This document shows, piece after piece, positions 9,105 through 18,235 of a stretch of DNA of 64,000 bases. The stretch comes from Clostridia bacterium (lineage in GTDB: Bacteria > Bacillota > Clostridia > Oscillospirales > CAG-272): the NCBI GenBank assembly GCA_017472285.1, contig JAFUQQ010000033.1:1-64000 (forward strand). Direction: 5' to 3'. Both the position numbers and the translations under genes were made by a program. The first letter of the stretch is position 1; the number at the start of each line of letters is the position of its first letter. The notes beneath the pieces were generated by a model. It saw only the letters and a program-made list of their open reading frames with translations, searched no databases and was not told where the DNA came from.

Positions 9105-10499
9105 TTAGTGGCAACTTGCCGCTTTTTCTTCTAAATACGCTTTTACGAGATCAAGCTGAACCTGCACAGCTTCGGGACCCGTACTGCCCGCAGAGATACG
9201 TTTTTTCACGCAAGTATCAAGAGAGATTTCTTCATAAAGATCGTCTTCAAAAAGCTCGCTGAAGCCTTTATAGGTTTCCATCGGAAGCGTTTCAAGGATT
9301 TTTCCGCCTTGAATACAAGCCGCGACGATGCCGCCGACGATCTTATATGCACTGCGGAACGGCATACCTTTTTTCGTGAGATAATCGGCAAGGTCTGTGG
9401 CATTGATAAAACCTTTGCCCGCCGCTTCGCGCATGTTTTCTTTCTTTACTTTCATTGTAGAAAGCATGGGGGCGAAAATGTCAAGGCACTTCTGAACCGT
9501 TTCGATACCGTCGAAAACGGATTCCTTATCTTCCTGCATATCTTTGTTATAAGCGAGAGGAAGTCCTTTGAGCATCGTTAATGTACCAATAAGATCGCCG
9601 TAAACTCTGCCCGTTTTACCGCGTACAAGCTCCGCCATATCGGAATTTTTCTTCTGCGGCATGATGCTCGAACCTGTGGTATACGCATCGGAAAGCTCCA
9701 CGAAACCAAATTCCCAAGATGACCAAAGGATGATTTCTTCGGAAAAACGGGAAAGGTGCATCATGATGATGGAGCAAGTCGAAAGCATTTCCACACAGAA
9801 ATCGCGGTCGGAAACGCCGTCCATGCTGTTTTCAGTGATGCCGTCAAAACCGAGTGCATCCGCGACCATTTTTCGATTGGTAGGGTAAGTCGTACCCGCC
9901 AGCGCGCAAGAGCCGAGAGGTGATACGTTCATTCTTTTCACGGTATCGGCAAGGCGGCTGACATCACGCATGAACATCATTGCATAAGCGAGGAGATGCT
10001 GTGCGAAGGTAATGGGCTGTGCTCTTTGCAGATGGGTATAACCGGGCATGATGGCATCGGTATTTTCACTTGCTTTTTCATGGATGGCTGTAATGAGGGA
10101 AAGAAGTCCCTTTTCGATCACTTTCGCTTCATCACGCAGATACAGACGGAGATCGAGCGCCACCTGATCGTTTCGCGAACGCGCGGTATGCAAACGCTTA
10201 CCAACGTCACCGATGCGTTTCGTCAACTCGGCTTCCACAAACATATGGATATCTTCCGCTTCCATATCGATGGCAAGCGTGCCATTTTCAATATCTGCTA
10301 AAATAGATTCGAGTCCCTCGCTGATCACATCGCAATCGGCATCCGTAATGATACCTTGTGCCGCAAGCATCGCTGCGTGTGCGAGAGAACCTTTGATGTC
10401 TTGCGCGTACATTTTGGAATCGAAATGAATCGATGAATTGAAATCGTCTGCCATGCGGTCGAGCGCACCGACGAATCTTCCTGCCCACATTTTTTCCAT
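9105..10499 (-). CDS. argH: Argininosuccinate lyase
   Basis: Splits argininosuccinate to arginine and fumarate. The 464-residue protein has the fumarase/aspartase signature GSSIMPQKKN (276-285) with the catalytic serine loop, HTARSRNDQ (~104-112) and the general-acid region PGYTHLQ (~152-158). The C-terminus ends shortly after the usual STGPEAV segment. The ATG at 10499 starts directly on the family N-terminus (MWAGRF). It is second in the operon, after argG. Confidence 0.97.
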   Translation of the reverse strand: MEKMWAGRFVGALDRMADDFNSSIHFDSKMYAQDIKGSLAHAAMLAAQGIITDADCDVISEGLESILADIENGTLAIDMEAEDIHMFVEAELTKRIGDVGKRLHTARSRNDQVALDLRLYLRDEAKVIEKGLLSLITAIHEKASENTDAIMPGYTHLQRAQPITFAQHLLAYAMMFMRDVSRLADTVKRMNVSPLGSCALAGTTYPTNRKMVADALGFDGITENSMDGVSDRDFCVEMLSTCSIIMMHLSRFSEEIILWSSWEFGFVELSDAYTTGSSIMPQKKNSDMAELVRGKTGRVYGDLIGTLTMLKGLPLAYNKDMQEDKESVFDGIETVQKCLDIFAPMLSTMKVKKENMREAAGKGFINATDLADYLTKKGMPFRSAYKIVGGIVAACIQGGKILETLPMETYKGFSELFEDDLYEEISLDTCVKKRISAGSTGPEAVQVQLDLVKAYLEEKAASCH

Positions 10500-10531
10500 A
10501 TCGGGTCTACCTGTTCTTTCTCTGAAAATTC

Positions 10532-10628
10532 AAAGCGGGCAACGCCCGCCGGATAACGTCTCGCCTATTGAAACTTTTACGCATCGGAATGCAGCAAAAC
10601 GGCGAGGTCAAATTCGAGCAATTTCTTA
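10532..10628. repeat. AAAGCGGGCAACGCCCGC repeat, copy 1
   Basis: A ~97-nt unit starting with hairpin GCGGGCAACGCCCGC and containing a CTCGCC...GGCGAG inverted pair. A diverged copy with the same order of elements is at 14341-14436. A separate small hairpin, GGGGCGAT..ATCGCCCC, follows at 10641-10663. All lie in the argG-argH spacer. Confidence 0.65.
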
Positions 10629-10690
10629 GGGAATCAAAAAGGGGCGATCCGTGAATCGCCCCTGCTAAAAACTGATCTGACGCTTAAAAA

Positions 10691-11929
10691 TTATTGATTA
10701 TTCTTCTTTGCAACGGCTTCTTTGACCTGTGCCTGAACCTTGATCGGAAGACCGAAGAGGTTGATGAAGCCCTTGGCATCTGTCTGGTCGTAAACGTGAT
10801 CTTCGCCGAATGTTGCGATTTCTTCGGAATAGAGAGAATAATCGCTCCATGCGCCTGCTTTGATCATATTGCCTTTATAAAGTTTGATACGAACCGTACC
10901 GGTCACGTTTTCCTGTGTCTTGTCAACGAAAGCGGAAAGTGCTTCGCGCAGAGGTGTGAACCACTGACCGTTATAAACGAGGTCTGCGAATGTGATCGCG
11001 AGTTCCTGCTTCTTATGTGCGGTCATCTTATCAAGACAGAGGGTTTCGAGATAGTTGTGCGCGAAATAAAGGATAGCACCGCCGGGAGTTTCATATACAC
11101 CGCGGCATTTCATACCGACAAGACGGTTTTCAACGATGTCAAGAAGACCGATACCGTTTTCGCCGCCGAGCTTATTGAGGGCAAGGATGATATTCTTCGC
11201 GCTCATCTTTTCGCCATTGAGTGCAACGGGTGCGCCTTTTTCAAAATCGAGTGTGATATAAGTGGGCTTATCGGGAGCCATCATGGGAGAAACGCCCATT
11301 TCAAGAAAGCCTTCTTTTTCGTAAAGGGGTTCGTTGCCTGCATCTTCGAGGTCAAGACCTTCATGAGAGAGATGCCAGAGGTTTTTATCTTTGGAATAGT
11401 TGGTTTCACGGTTGATCTTGAGGGGTACGTTGTGTGCTTCCGCGTATTCGATTTCTTCTTCACGGGATTTGATGGTCCATTCACGCCAGGGAGCGATGAT
11501 GGGCATATCGGGAGCGAACGCTTTGATGGTGAGTTCAAAACGAACCTGGTCGTTACCTTTACCCGTGCAGCCGTGGCAGATCGCATCTGCGCCTTCAGCC
11601 TTTGCGATCTCAACGATACGCTTTGCGATAACGGGACGTGCGAAGGATGTACCGAGCATATATTCTTCGTAAAGTGCGCCTGCTTTTACGGTAGGGATGA
11701 CGTATTCATCAACGAATTCATCGGTGAGGTCTTCAACGTAGCATTTGGAAGCACCCGTCTTGATGGCTTTTTCTTCAAGGCCTTCAAGCTCGTCTGCCTG
11801 ACCTACGTTACCGGAAACGGCGATAACTTCGCAATTATTATAATTTTCCTTGAGCCACGGAATGATGATGGACGTATCCAGACCGCCGGAATATGCGAGA
11901 ACGACTTTTTTGATATCTTTTTTATTCAT
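10691..11929 (-). CDS. argG: Argininosuccinate synthase
   Basis: Joins citrulline and aspartate using ATP. The 412-residue protein has the PP-loop SGGLDT (14-19) and the family motifs [15 protein letters not shown] (~118-132) and [11 protein letters not shown] (~176-186). The start at 11929 has AAAGGAG 10 nt upstream. It is the first gene of the arginine operon. Its promoter carries an ARG box, so the whole operon is likely repressed by an ArgR/AhrC protein when arginine is plentiful. Confidence 0.97.
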   Translation of the reverse strand: MNKKDIKKVVLAYSGGLDTSIIIPWLKENYNNCEVIAVSGNVGQADELEGLEEKAIKTGASKCYVEDLTDEFVDEYVIPTVKAGALYEEYMLGTSFARPVIAKRIVEIAKAEGADAICHGCTGKGNDQVRFELTIKAFAPDMPIIAPWREWTIKSREEEIEYAEAHNVPLKINRETNYSKDKNLWHLSHEGLDLEDAGNEPLYEKEGFLEMGVSPMMAPDKPTYITLDFEKGAPVALNGEKMSAKNIILALNKLGGENGIGLLDIVENRLVGMKCRGVYETPGGAILYFAHNYLETLCLDKMTAHKKQELAITFADLVYNGQWFTPLREALSAFVDKTQENVTGTVRIKLYKGNMIKAGAWSDYSLYSEEIATFGEDHVYDQTDAKGFINLFGLPIKVQAQVKEAVAKKNNQ

Positions 11930-11972
11930 TGTTAAAACACTCCTTTGTGTGTTAAGATTTCATTTTTGGATA

Positions 11973-12001
11973 ATTATACACCGACATGAATAAAAATGCA
12001 A
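11973..12001 (-). promoter_or_regulatory. argG promoter (TTGCAT-N17-TATAAT)
   Basis: Minus-strand -35 TTGCAT (complement of 11996-12001) and -10 TATAAT (complement of 11973-11978) are separated by exactly 17 nt. The start of argG lies ~44 nt downstream of the -10. The ARG box covers the spacer. Confidence 0.8.
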
Positions 12002-12022
12002 TAGTTTTTTGAAATTTATTCA
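11985..12022. promoter_or_regulatory. ARG boxes (ArgR/AhrC operator)
   Basis: CATGAATAAAAATGCAAT at 11985-12002 matches the Bacillus AhrC consensus CATGAATAAAAATKCAA. A second, palindromic half-conserved box, TGAAATTTATTCA, is at 12010-12022, one helical turn or so away. The first box overlaps the -10/-35 spacer of the argG promoter, as expected for a repressor site. The match is to a remembered consensus. Confidence 0.8.
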
Positions 12023-12184
12023 TTTTTCCACAGATTGAATTGTATTTTGATTCATATTCGAACATCTCTTTATGGAATGAATCCTTGCATTTCGTCATTT
12101 TGTCCAAATACACCGTCTTTTCCTCAGCTAAATGTACAATATCGGATATTATATGAATTTTATCTAATAAATTTGATAAAAATA

Positions 12185-12213
12185 TTGACATCCGCTTTCA
12201 TCTGTGTTATTAT
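12185..12213 (+). promoter_or_regulatory. dapA operon promoter (TTGACA-N17-TATTAT)
   Basis: -35 TTGACA at 12185-12190 and -10 TATTAT at 12208-12213 have a 17-nt spacer. Transcription would begin ~12220, just before the lysine riboswitch. Confidence 0.85.
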
Positions 12214-12237
12214 AGGAAAATAAAAGTATAAAAATGA

Positions 12238-12406
12238 ATCATGGTAGAGGTGCATCGCGTCATGAGTATCCGTTTCGGGCAAGGTTCCCGCAAAACCGTC
12301 GAAACGAAGAAAGGGGCGCTTGCCGAAAGCGTGTGTCTGCGGGACGCATTGCTTGGTTTGACAAATAAGATTTGTCCGACTGTCGTGTTTGCGGAGAGCT
12401 ATCGAG
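12238..12406 (+). ncRNA. Lysine riboswitch (L-box)
   Basis: The leader shows the L-box conserved blocks in order: GGTAGAGGTGC (12243-12253), CTTGCCGAAAGC (~12317-12330), a GACTGTC block (~12378-12384) and the 3' closing GCGGAGAGCTATC (12391-12403). AUGGU at the 5' end can pair with GCUAU at the 3' end as P1. L-box RNAs sense lysine and switch off lysine genes. A terminator follows directly, and dapA, the first committed lysine gene, is downstream. Seen: motifs, order and context; the full fold was not computed. Confidence 0.87.
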
Positions 12407-12432
12407 ATTTTAAAAAAGCGCGGAATATCCGT

Positions 12433-12486
12433 ATGCGTTTTTCGGTAGCACATTTTTTCGTTGTACGCCGAAAGACGCATTTTTTG
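12433..12486 (+). terminator. Riboswitch-controlled terminator upstream of dapA
   Basis: A 13-nt stem ATGCGTTTTTCGG (12433-12445) / CCGAAAGACGCAT (12468-12480) is followed directly by T5. It lies ~27 nt past the L-box. Lysine binding would favour this stem and stop transcription before dapA. A further GTGCGG/CCGCAC hairpin follows near 12486-12522. Confidence 0.82.
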
Positions 12487-12609
12487 TGCGGGCGCGTCGC
12501 CTCCTCCGATCGCCCTCCGCACAAAAACACCCTCTGCACATATACTATAAAGAAGAAATTTCCTAAAAATACATCACAAGTGCCGATATCGGCAAGAAAG
12601 GACTTTATG

Positions 12610-13503
12610 ATGAAAACTCCGATCTTCAAGGGAGCGGCAACCGCTCTCATTACTCCTTTTAAAAACCGCGCGATCGATTTTGAATCTTTCGGCGCAATCA
12701 TTGATGCACAGATTGCAGCAGGCATCGATGCGCTCGTTATCTGCGGCACGACGGGCGAAGCATCCACACTCACGGATGACGAACAGATCTCCGCAATTGA
12801 ATTCGCCGTCAAACGTGTTGCGGGCAGAGTTCCTGTTATCGCAGGCGCAGGCAGCAACGATACCGAACACGCAATCACCCTTTGCAAACGCTCTTGCGAA
12901 GTCGGCGCGGACGCACTTCTCGTTGTCACACCTTATTATAATAAGACTTCTCAGAGAGGTCTTATCCATATGTATACACGCATCGCAGATAACGTGACCA
13001 AGCCCCTTATCCTTTATAACGTACCTTCCCGCACAGGTGTCAATATTGAGCCTGCAACATATGCCGCTCTCGCCGATCATCCGAACATCAACGGTATCAA
13101 GGAAGCAAGCGGTAATTTCTCCAAGATCGTGGAAATTGTTTCTCTCGTCGGCGATAAGCTCGCGCTTTATAGCGGTAACGACGATCAGATCGTTCCGATG
13201 CTCTCTCTCGGCGGCAGTGGTGTCATCTCCGTTCTTTCCAACGTACTTCCCGCGGAAACCTCCGAAATGTGCCACAAATTCTTTGAAGGCGATATCAAAG
13301 GTAGTGCCGCTATGCAGTGCAAATATCTCCCTCTCATCAATGCGCTTTTCTCCGACGTAAACCCCATCCCCGTCAAAGAAGCCATGGCAATGCTCGGTTA
13401 TTGCGAAGCGGAAATGCGCGAACCGCTCTATCCCATGGATGAAGCAAAGAAAGCCGTTCTCCGTGAAAAACTCATTGCGGCAGGTCTTACGGTAAAAGCG
13501 TGA
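12610..13503 (+). CDS. dapA: 4-hydroxy-tetrahydrodipicolinate synthase
   Basis: Condenses pyruvate with aspartate semialdehyde, the entry to lysine and diaminopimelate. The 297-residue product has GTTGE (46-50), paired Tyr109/Tyr110, YNVPSRTG (136-143) and the Schiff-base lysine K164 in GIKEAS. Adjacent ATGs at 12607 and 12610 follow AAAGGA (12597-12602). The second gives 7-nt spacing and is preferred, though the first is possible. The long open frame upstream of this start is riboswitch leader, not protein. Confidence 0.96.
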   Translation: MKTPIFKGAATALITPFKNRAIDFESFGAIIDAQIAAGIDALVICGTTGEASTLTDDEQISAIEFAVKRVAGRVPVIAGAGSNDTEHAITLCKRSCEVGADALLVVTPYYNKTSQRGLIHMYTRIADNVTKPLILYNVPSRTGVNIEPATYAALADHPNINGIKEASGNFSKIVEIVSLVGDKLALYSGNDDQIVPMLSLGGSGVISVLSNVLPAETSEMCHKFFEGDIKGSAAMQCKYLPLINALFSDVNPIPVKEAMAMLGYCEAEMREPLYPMDEAKKAVLREKLIAAGLTVKA

Positions 13504-13593
13504 TTGATTAACAAAATATTCTGAAAAGACTTTTCCTTTGGAAAAGGTAAAAAAAAGACAAAGAAAACCATCCCTTATATGAAAGGATTTCTC

Positions 13594-14340
13594 ATGAAAG
13601 TACTTATGAACGGTGCGCTCGGCAAAATGGGCGCACAGATATGGACGCTTCTCGAAAGCGGCAAAAACGGTGCGGAGATCGCTTGCGGCGTGGATATTGG
13701 CGCTGATGGCTCCGATCCCCGTATCGTAAACAGTCTTTCCGATTTTGACGGAAAGGCTGACGTTATCATCGATTTTTCTAACCATGCCGGCACCGCAGAT
13801 CTGATGGATTATGCCGTCAAAACAAATACGCCTTGCGTCGTTGCAACCACGGGTCATACCGTTGAAGAACTTGCAATGATCGATAAAGCGGCAGAATCCG
13901 TTGCGATCTTCCGTTCCGCGAATATGTCCATCGGTGTTGCTGTACTTGCAGATTTTGCAAAACGCGCGGCGGCTCTCATGCCCGATGCGGATATTGAGAT
14001 CGTAGAAAAACATCACAATCAGAAACTCGACGCTCCCAGCGGCACGGCACTCATGCTCGCAAATGAGATCAAGGAATCCAGAACGGATGCCACCTTCGTT
14101 TGCGGCAGATACGGTCATCAGAAACGCACCGAAAAAGAGATCGGTATCCATGCACTCCGTATGGGCGGTGTGATCGGCGAACATGAAGTCATCCTCGCAA
14201 CCCCCACGGAAACCATCACCCTCAAGCATGAAGCACACACCCGCGCACTCTTTGCAGACGGCGCGCTCGTTGCGGCAGAATACCTCGTCGGCAAACCCGC
14301 GGGTATCTATAACATGAAGGATATTATCGGAAAGAATTAA
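13594..14340 (+). CDS. dapB: 4-hydroxy-tetrahydrodipicolinate reductase
   Basis: NAD(P)H-dependent second step of the diaminopimelate branch. The 248-residue protein begins with the Rossmann loop MNGALGKMG and carries the family signature EKHHNQKLDAPSGTA (~143-157), which includes the catalytic His and Lys. The ATG at 13594 has AAAGGA at 13582-13587. An ATG five codons earlier (13579) is less likely. It follows dapA by 90 nt in the lysine operon. Confidence 0.95.
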   Translation: MKVLMNGALGKMGAQIWTLLESGKNGAEIACGVDIGADGSDPRIVNSLSDFDGKADVIIDFSNHAGTADLMDYAVKTNTPCVVATTGHTVEELAMIDKAAESVAIFRSANMSIGVAVLADFAKRAAALMPDADIEIVEKHHNQKLDAPSGTALMLANEIKESRTDATFVCGRYGHQKRTEKEIGIHALRMGGVIGEHEVILATPTETITLKHEAHTRALFADGALVAAEYLVGKPAGIYNMKDIIGKN

Positions 14341-14436
14341 AAAGCGGGCAACGCCCGCAGGAAGTTGCTCGCCTTTTTGTAGCTTTACTGTATCCAAATG
14401 CAACAAACGGCGAGGTTGGATTTGCGCAATTTCCTA
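14341..14436. repeat. AAAGCGGGCAACGCCCGC repeat, copy 2
   Basis: Begins at the dapB stop with hairpin GCGGGCAACGCCCGC and keeps the CTCGCC...GGCGAG pair and the GCAATTTC tail of the copy at 10532-10628. It fills most of the dapB-lysA spacer. Confidence 0.65.
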
Positions 14437-14492
14437 TAAAATAAAAAAACAGGCATCGCCTGTCCCCGATTTCAGAAAGGATATCAAAACCC

Positions 14493-15800
14493 ATGAACCA
14501 GAAAATCGTTCATTCCAACGTCACCGTCGGCGAAAACGGACATCTCTATTTTGCAGGGATGGATACCGTAACGCTTGCAGAAAAATATGGCACGCCTGTC
14601 TTTCTCCTCGATGACTCTCGCGTGCGCGCGCGCATACGCGAATATAAGGAAGCGATGCAGAGAAATTTCGGCGCAGGCTCCATGCCCCTTTTCGCTTCCA
14701 AATCTCTGAGCTTCAAAGAAATTTATCGTATCATGGCGGAAGAAAATATCGGCACGGATATCGTTTCTTCGGGCGAACTTTTCACAGCGGTCTCCGCGGG
14801 TTTTCCGATGGAACGCGCTTTCTTCCACGGCAATAACAAGACCGATTTCGATATTGAATACGCCATCGAAAACGGTATCGGTTATTTTATCGCGGACGGT
14901 ATCGAAGAACTTGAACGCATCGATGAATATGCGGGAAAAGCGGGCATCCGTCAGAAGATTCTTCTCCGTATCACACCCGGTATCGATCCTCATACACATC
15001 AGAAAATCAGTACGGGTGGCGTGGATTCCAAATTTGGTTCTGCCATTGAAACAGGTCTTGCCAAAAAAGTAACGGACTTTGCGCTTTCCAAAGAAAATAT
15101 TGAGCTTTGCGGTTTCCATTGCCATATCGGCTCGCAAATTTTTGAAATCGAACCGTATGTCACGGCGGCGGATATCATGCTGACGTTCATTGCGGATATG
15201 AAAGCGCGTTTCGGTTTCACGGCAAAAATCCTCAATCTCGGCGGCGGCTTCGGTGTCCGCTACGTTGAAAGCGATCCCGAGATCAGCATCACGAAAAATA
15301 TTGATGCAATTGCCGAGCATATTCATGCAAAATGTGAAGAGCTTGACGTAAAGCTCCCGACGATCTATATGGAGCCAGGCAGAAGCATCGTTGCGGATGC
15401 GGGCATGACCTTATATACGGTCGGCAGCGTCAAGGAGATCACAGGGTTCAAGAATTACGTTTCCATTGACGGCGGTATGACGGATAATCCCCGTTATACG
15501 CTCTATCAATCGGCATATACGCTTCGTCTTGCCAATCGCGCGAATGAAAAAGCAGATTTCCCCTGCACCGTCGGCGGCAGATGTTGCGAAAGCGGCGACT
15601 TAATTCAGGAAAACGTCATGCTTCCTAAACCAAAAAGAGGAGATATCCTCGCGGTTCTCGTCACAGGCGCATATAATTATTCCATGGCATCGAATTATAA
15701 CCGTGTCACCCGTCCCCCCGTCGTCATTTTGAGGGACGGCAAAGATAAACTCGCAGTACGCCGCGAACGCTTCGAGGACCTCATCGCGTGTGATATTTAA
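14493..15800 (+). CDS. lysA: Diaminopimelate decarboxylase
   Basis: PLP-dependent (fold III) final step of lysine synthesis, meso-DAP to lysine plus CO2. The 435-residue protein has the PLP lysine K70 in FASKSLS, the HCHIGSQI motif (~209-216) for the cofactor, a glycine-rich LNLGGGFGVRY phosphate loop (~247-257) and the C-terminal catalytic CESGD motif (~368-372). AAAGGA precedes the ATG at 14493. It is third gene in the lysine operon. Confidence 0.96.
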   Translation: MNQKIVHSNVTVGENGHLYFAGMDTVTLAEKYGTPVFLLDDSRVRARIREYKEAMQRNFGAGSMPLFASKSLSFKEIYRIMAEENIGTDIVSSGELFTAVSAGFPMERAFFHGNNKTDFDIEYAIENGIGYFIADGIEELERIDEYAGKAGIRQKILLRITPGIDPHTHQKISTGGVDSKFGSAIETGLAKKVTDFALSKENIELCGFHCHIGSQIFEIEPYVTAADIMLTFIADMKARFGFTAKILNLGGGFGVRYVESDPEISITKNIDAIAEHIHAKCEELDVKLPTIYMEPGRSIVADAGMTLYTVGSVKEITGFKNYVSIDGGMTDNPRYTLYQSAYTLRLANRANEKADFPCTVGGRCCESGDLIQENVMLPKPKRGDILAVLVTGAYNYSMASNYNRVTRPPVVILRDGKDKLAVRRERFEDLIACDI

Positions 15801-15846
15801 TTTGAACAACATTCAAACCACACAACCGTTTTGAACGATATTCAAA
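15801..15846. repeat. Two copies of the TTTGAAC..TTCAAA palindrome
   Basis: TTTGAACAACATTCAAA at 15801-15817 and the consensus TTTGAACGATATTCAAA at 15830-15846 stand 12 nt apart between lysA and lysC. The family is described in the findings. Confidence 0.8.
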
Positions 15847-15882
15847 ACGGCATCAATCAATAAATAAAGGAATCTTACAACA

Positions 15883-17193
15883 ATGATTGTCACAAAATTT
15901 GGCGGAAGTTCCCTTGCGGACTCCACACAATTCAAAAAAGTTAAAAATATCATCCGTTCCAACCGTGCGCGCCGTGTCGTCGTCGTATCCGCCCCCGGCA
16001 AACGCTTCTCGGATGACAATAAGATCACCGATCTTCTCTATACCCTCGGAAGCCACCTGAAATACGGTGTTCCGGACGATAAGATCTGGGCATCCATCGT
16101 TGCCCGTTATAAAGAGATCAAAGAAACGCTGAATCTCAAGATCGATATTGAAGCGGAACTCGAAGAATTCAGCAAAACCTTCAGCAAAGATATCAATCAG
16201 GATTGTCTTGTCAGCCGCGGCGAATATTTTTGCGCGCGTCTGATGGCAAGTTATCTCGGCTATGCCTTCGTTGACGCGGCAGAAGTGATCCGCTTCTCTT
16301 ACGACGGTAAGCTTGACGTTGCGGAAAGCGAAAAGCGTGTCCGTGCCGCATTTGATAAATACGGCAGTATCGTTATCCCCGGTTTCTATGGCGCATATCC
16401 CAATGGCGATATCAATCTTCTCGCGCGCGGCGGTTCTGACGTAACCGGTTCGTACCTCTCGAAGTTCCTGAGCGCAACCATCTATGAAAACTGGACGGAC
16501 GTTTCCGGCATCCGCGCGGCAGACCCCAAGCTCGCAAAAAATCCGAAAGCCATCGAACGTATCACTTATGAAGAACTCCGTGAGCTTTCTTATATGGGTG
16601 CAAGCGTATTGCATGAAGACAGTATCCTTCCCGTACAGGAAGCCGGCATTGCCATCAATCTCCGCAATACAAACGAGCCCGCAAATCCCGGTACGATCAT
16701 CGCCAAAGAAGCGGGCGCAGGCGCGCCGATCACAGGTCTTGCAGGCAAAAAAGGCTTCTTGTCTTGTGTGATTCATAAAAAACATATGTCCAGCGAGGTC
16801 GGATTCTTCCGCAAGGTCCTCTCGATTTTTGAAAAATACAATATCAATATTGAACATACCCCCACAGGCATGGATATGTTCGGAGTCATCGTTTCGGAAG
16901 AACAAGCCGCAAAACATATCCATACGATCATGTCTGAAATTGAAAGTTCGCTCGGTGCAGACGTGACGATGGTTCGTGATATCGCGCTGATCGCAGTTGT
17001 CGGCAGAAACATGGCGGGACATCATGGCATTTGCGCCGCGATCTTCAAGATCCTTTACGAGCAGAATATCAACGTGAAAATGATCGCGCAATCTCCCGAT
17101 GAACTCAATATCATCGTTGGAATCTCCGCCGATCGTTATGCGGATGCCATCTCCTCCCTTTATGACGGTCTTTGTGCCGAAAATCTTCTTTAA
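15883..17193 (+). CDS. lysC: Aspartate kinase
   Basis: Phosphorylates aspartate, the common first step to lysine, threonine and methionine. The 436-residue protein starts with the kinase motif TKFGGSSLA (3-11), has the YENWTDVSGIRAADP nucleotide/Asp region (~199-213) and ends in two ACT-like segments from ~300 (IHKKHMSSEVGFFRKVLSIF), which usually bind the feedback amino acid. AAAGGA precedes the ATG at 15883. Because it lies in a lysine-riboswitch operon, it is probably the lysine-sensitive isozyme; that part is inferred. Confidence 0.95.
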   Translation: MIVTKFGGSSLADSTQFKKVKNIIRSNRARRVVVVSAPGKRFSDDNKITDLLYTLGSHLKYGVPDDKIWASIVARYKEIKETLNLKIDIEAELEEFSKTFSKDINQDCLVSRGEYFCARLMASYLGYAFVDAAEVIRFSYDGKLDVAESEKRVRAAFDKYGSIVIPGFYGAYPNGDINLLARGGSDVTGSYLSKFLSATIYENWTDVSGIRAADPKLAKNPKAIERITYEELRELSYMGASVLHEDSILPVQEAGIAINLRNTNEPANPGTIIAKEAGAGAPITGLAGKKGFLSCVIHKKHMSSEVGFFRKVLSIFEKYNINIEHTPTGMDMFGVIVSEEQAAKHIHTIMSEIESSLGADVTMVRDIALIAVVGRNMAGHHGICAAIFKILYEQNINVKMIAQSPDELNIIVGISADRYADAISSLYDGLCAENLL

Positions 17194-17222
17194 TCTCATC
17201 CCGAAAGGAATTTTTACGTCAA

Positions 17223-18224
17223 ATGAAACAGTATAAAGTGGCCGTACTTGGTGCAACAGGTGCCGTCGGCCGTGAAATGATCAAAATTTTAGAGGAAAGA
17301 AATTTCCCCGTCAGCGAACTCATTCCTCTCGCCAGCGCAAGAAGCGCAGGTTCTGTCATTCCGTTCAGAGGTAAAGACGTTGTCGTTCGTGAAGTAACGC
17401 CCGATTGCTTTGGCGGTATCGATATCGTTCTCGGCGCGGCTCCCAATAAACTCGCAAAAGAATATGCGCCTCATATCGTTGCGGCAGGCGCAGTATTCGT
17501 TGATAACTCCAGCGCATTCCGTATGGATGAAAACGTACCGCTCGTCATTCCCGAAATCAATCCCGAAGACGCATTGAAGCATCACGGCATCATTTCCAAC
17601 CCGAACTGCTCCACGATCGTTTCTCTCGTTGCAGTCAATGCGCTCAATAAGATTTCTCCCATTCAGAATATGGTTGTTTCCACGTATCAGGCAGTTTCCG
17701 GCGCAGGCGCAGGCGGTCCTGTCGAACTCACCGAAGAAGTAACTGCTATCAATGAAGGCAGACCCGTGGAACCCTCCGTATTCCCGTACCAAATCGCTTT
17801 CAACCTCATTCCGCAGATCGGTAATTTCACCGAAAACGGTTATACCGCCGAAGAAATGAAAATGCAAAATGAAGGCAGAAAGATCCTCCATCTCCCCGAA
17901 CTTCTTGTTGGTTGCACCTGTGTGCGTGTTCCCGTTTACAGAAGCCATTCCATTTCCATTACGCTCCGCACGGAAACACCGATCTCTGTTGCAGATGCAC
18001 AAAAAGCCATTTCCGAAGCGGCAGGTTGCCGTCTTGTCGATAATCCCGAAGCAAAGGAATATCCGATGCCCATCGATACCTCCGATCAGGACATCGTTTT
18101 CGTCGGACGCATCCGCAAAGACCTGACTTCCGAAAACGGCATTTCTCTCTGGTGCTGCGGCGACCAGGTTCGCAAAGGTGCTGCGACCAACACCATTCAG
18201 ATTGCCGAACTTTTAATCAAATAA
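17223..18224 (+). CDS. asd: Aspartate-semialdehyde dehydrogenase
   Basis: Reduces aspartyl phosphate to the semialdehyde used by both dapA and hom. The 333-residue protein has the Rossmann loop LGATGAVGREM (9-19), catalytic Cys129 in NPNCST and the GAGAGG loop (~161-166). The start ATG at 17223 follows GAAAGGA; an earlier in-frame ATG overlaps lysC and is rejected. It is the last gene of the dapA-dapB-lysA-lysC-asd operon. Confidence 0.96.
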   Translation: MKQYKVAVLGATGAVGREMIKILEERNFPVSELIPLASARSAGSVIPFRGKDVVVREVTPDCFGGIDIVLGAAPNKLAKEYAPHIVAAGAVFVDNSSAFRMDENVPLVIPEINPEDALKHHGIISNPNCSTIVSLVAVNALNKISPIQNMVVSTYQAVSGAGAGGPVELTEEVTAINEGRPVEPSVFPYQIAFNLIPQIGNFTENGYTAEEMKMQNEGRKILHLPELLVGCTCVRVPVYRSHSISITLRTETPISVADAQKAISEAAGCRLVDNPEAKEYPMPIDTSDQDIVFVGRIRKDLTSENGISLWCCGDQVRKGAATNTIQIAELLIK

Positions 18225-18235
18225 TGGAACGGTTG

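Noticed and set aside
11952-12191. A 79-codon minus-strand ORF upstream of argG
   Set aside because: It overlaps the argG promoter and ARG boxes, is very A/T-rich and has no clear ribosome binding site or family likeness.
12241-12606. N-terminal extension of DapA by ~120 residues
   Set aside because: This stretch is the lysine riboswitch and terminator; the family N-terminus and the AAAGGA site point to 12607/12610.
12574-14406. A 610-codon minus-strand ORF opposite dapA-dapB
   Set aside because: Shadow of the real plus-strand genes; the same codon bias produces long antisense frames opposite most genes here.
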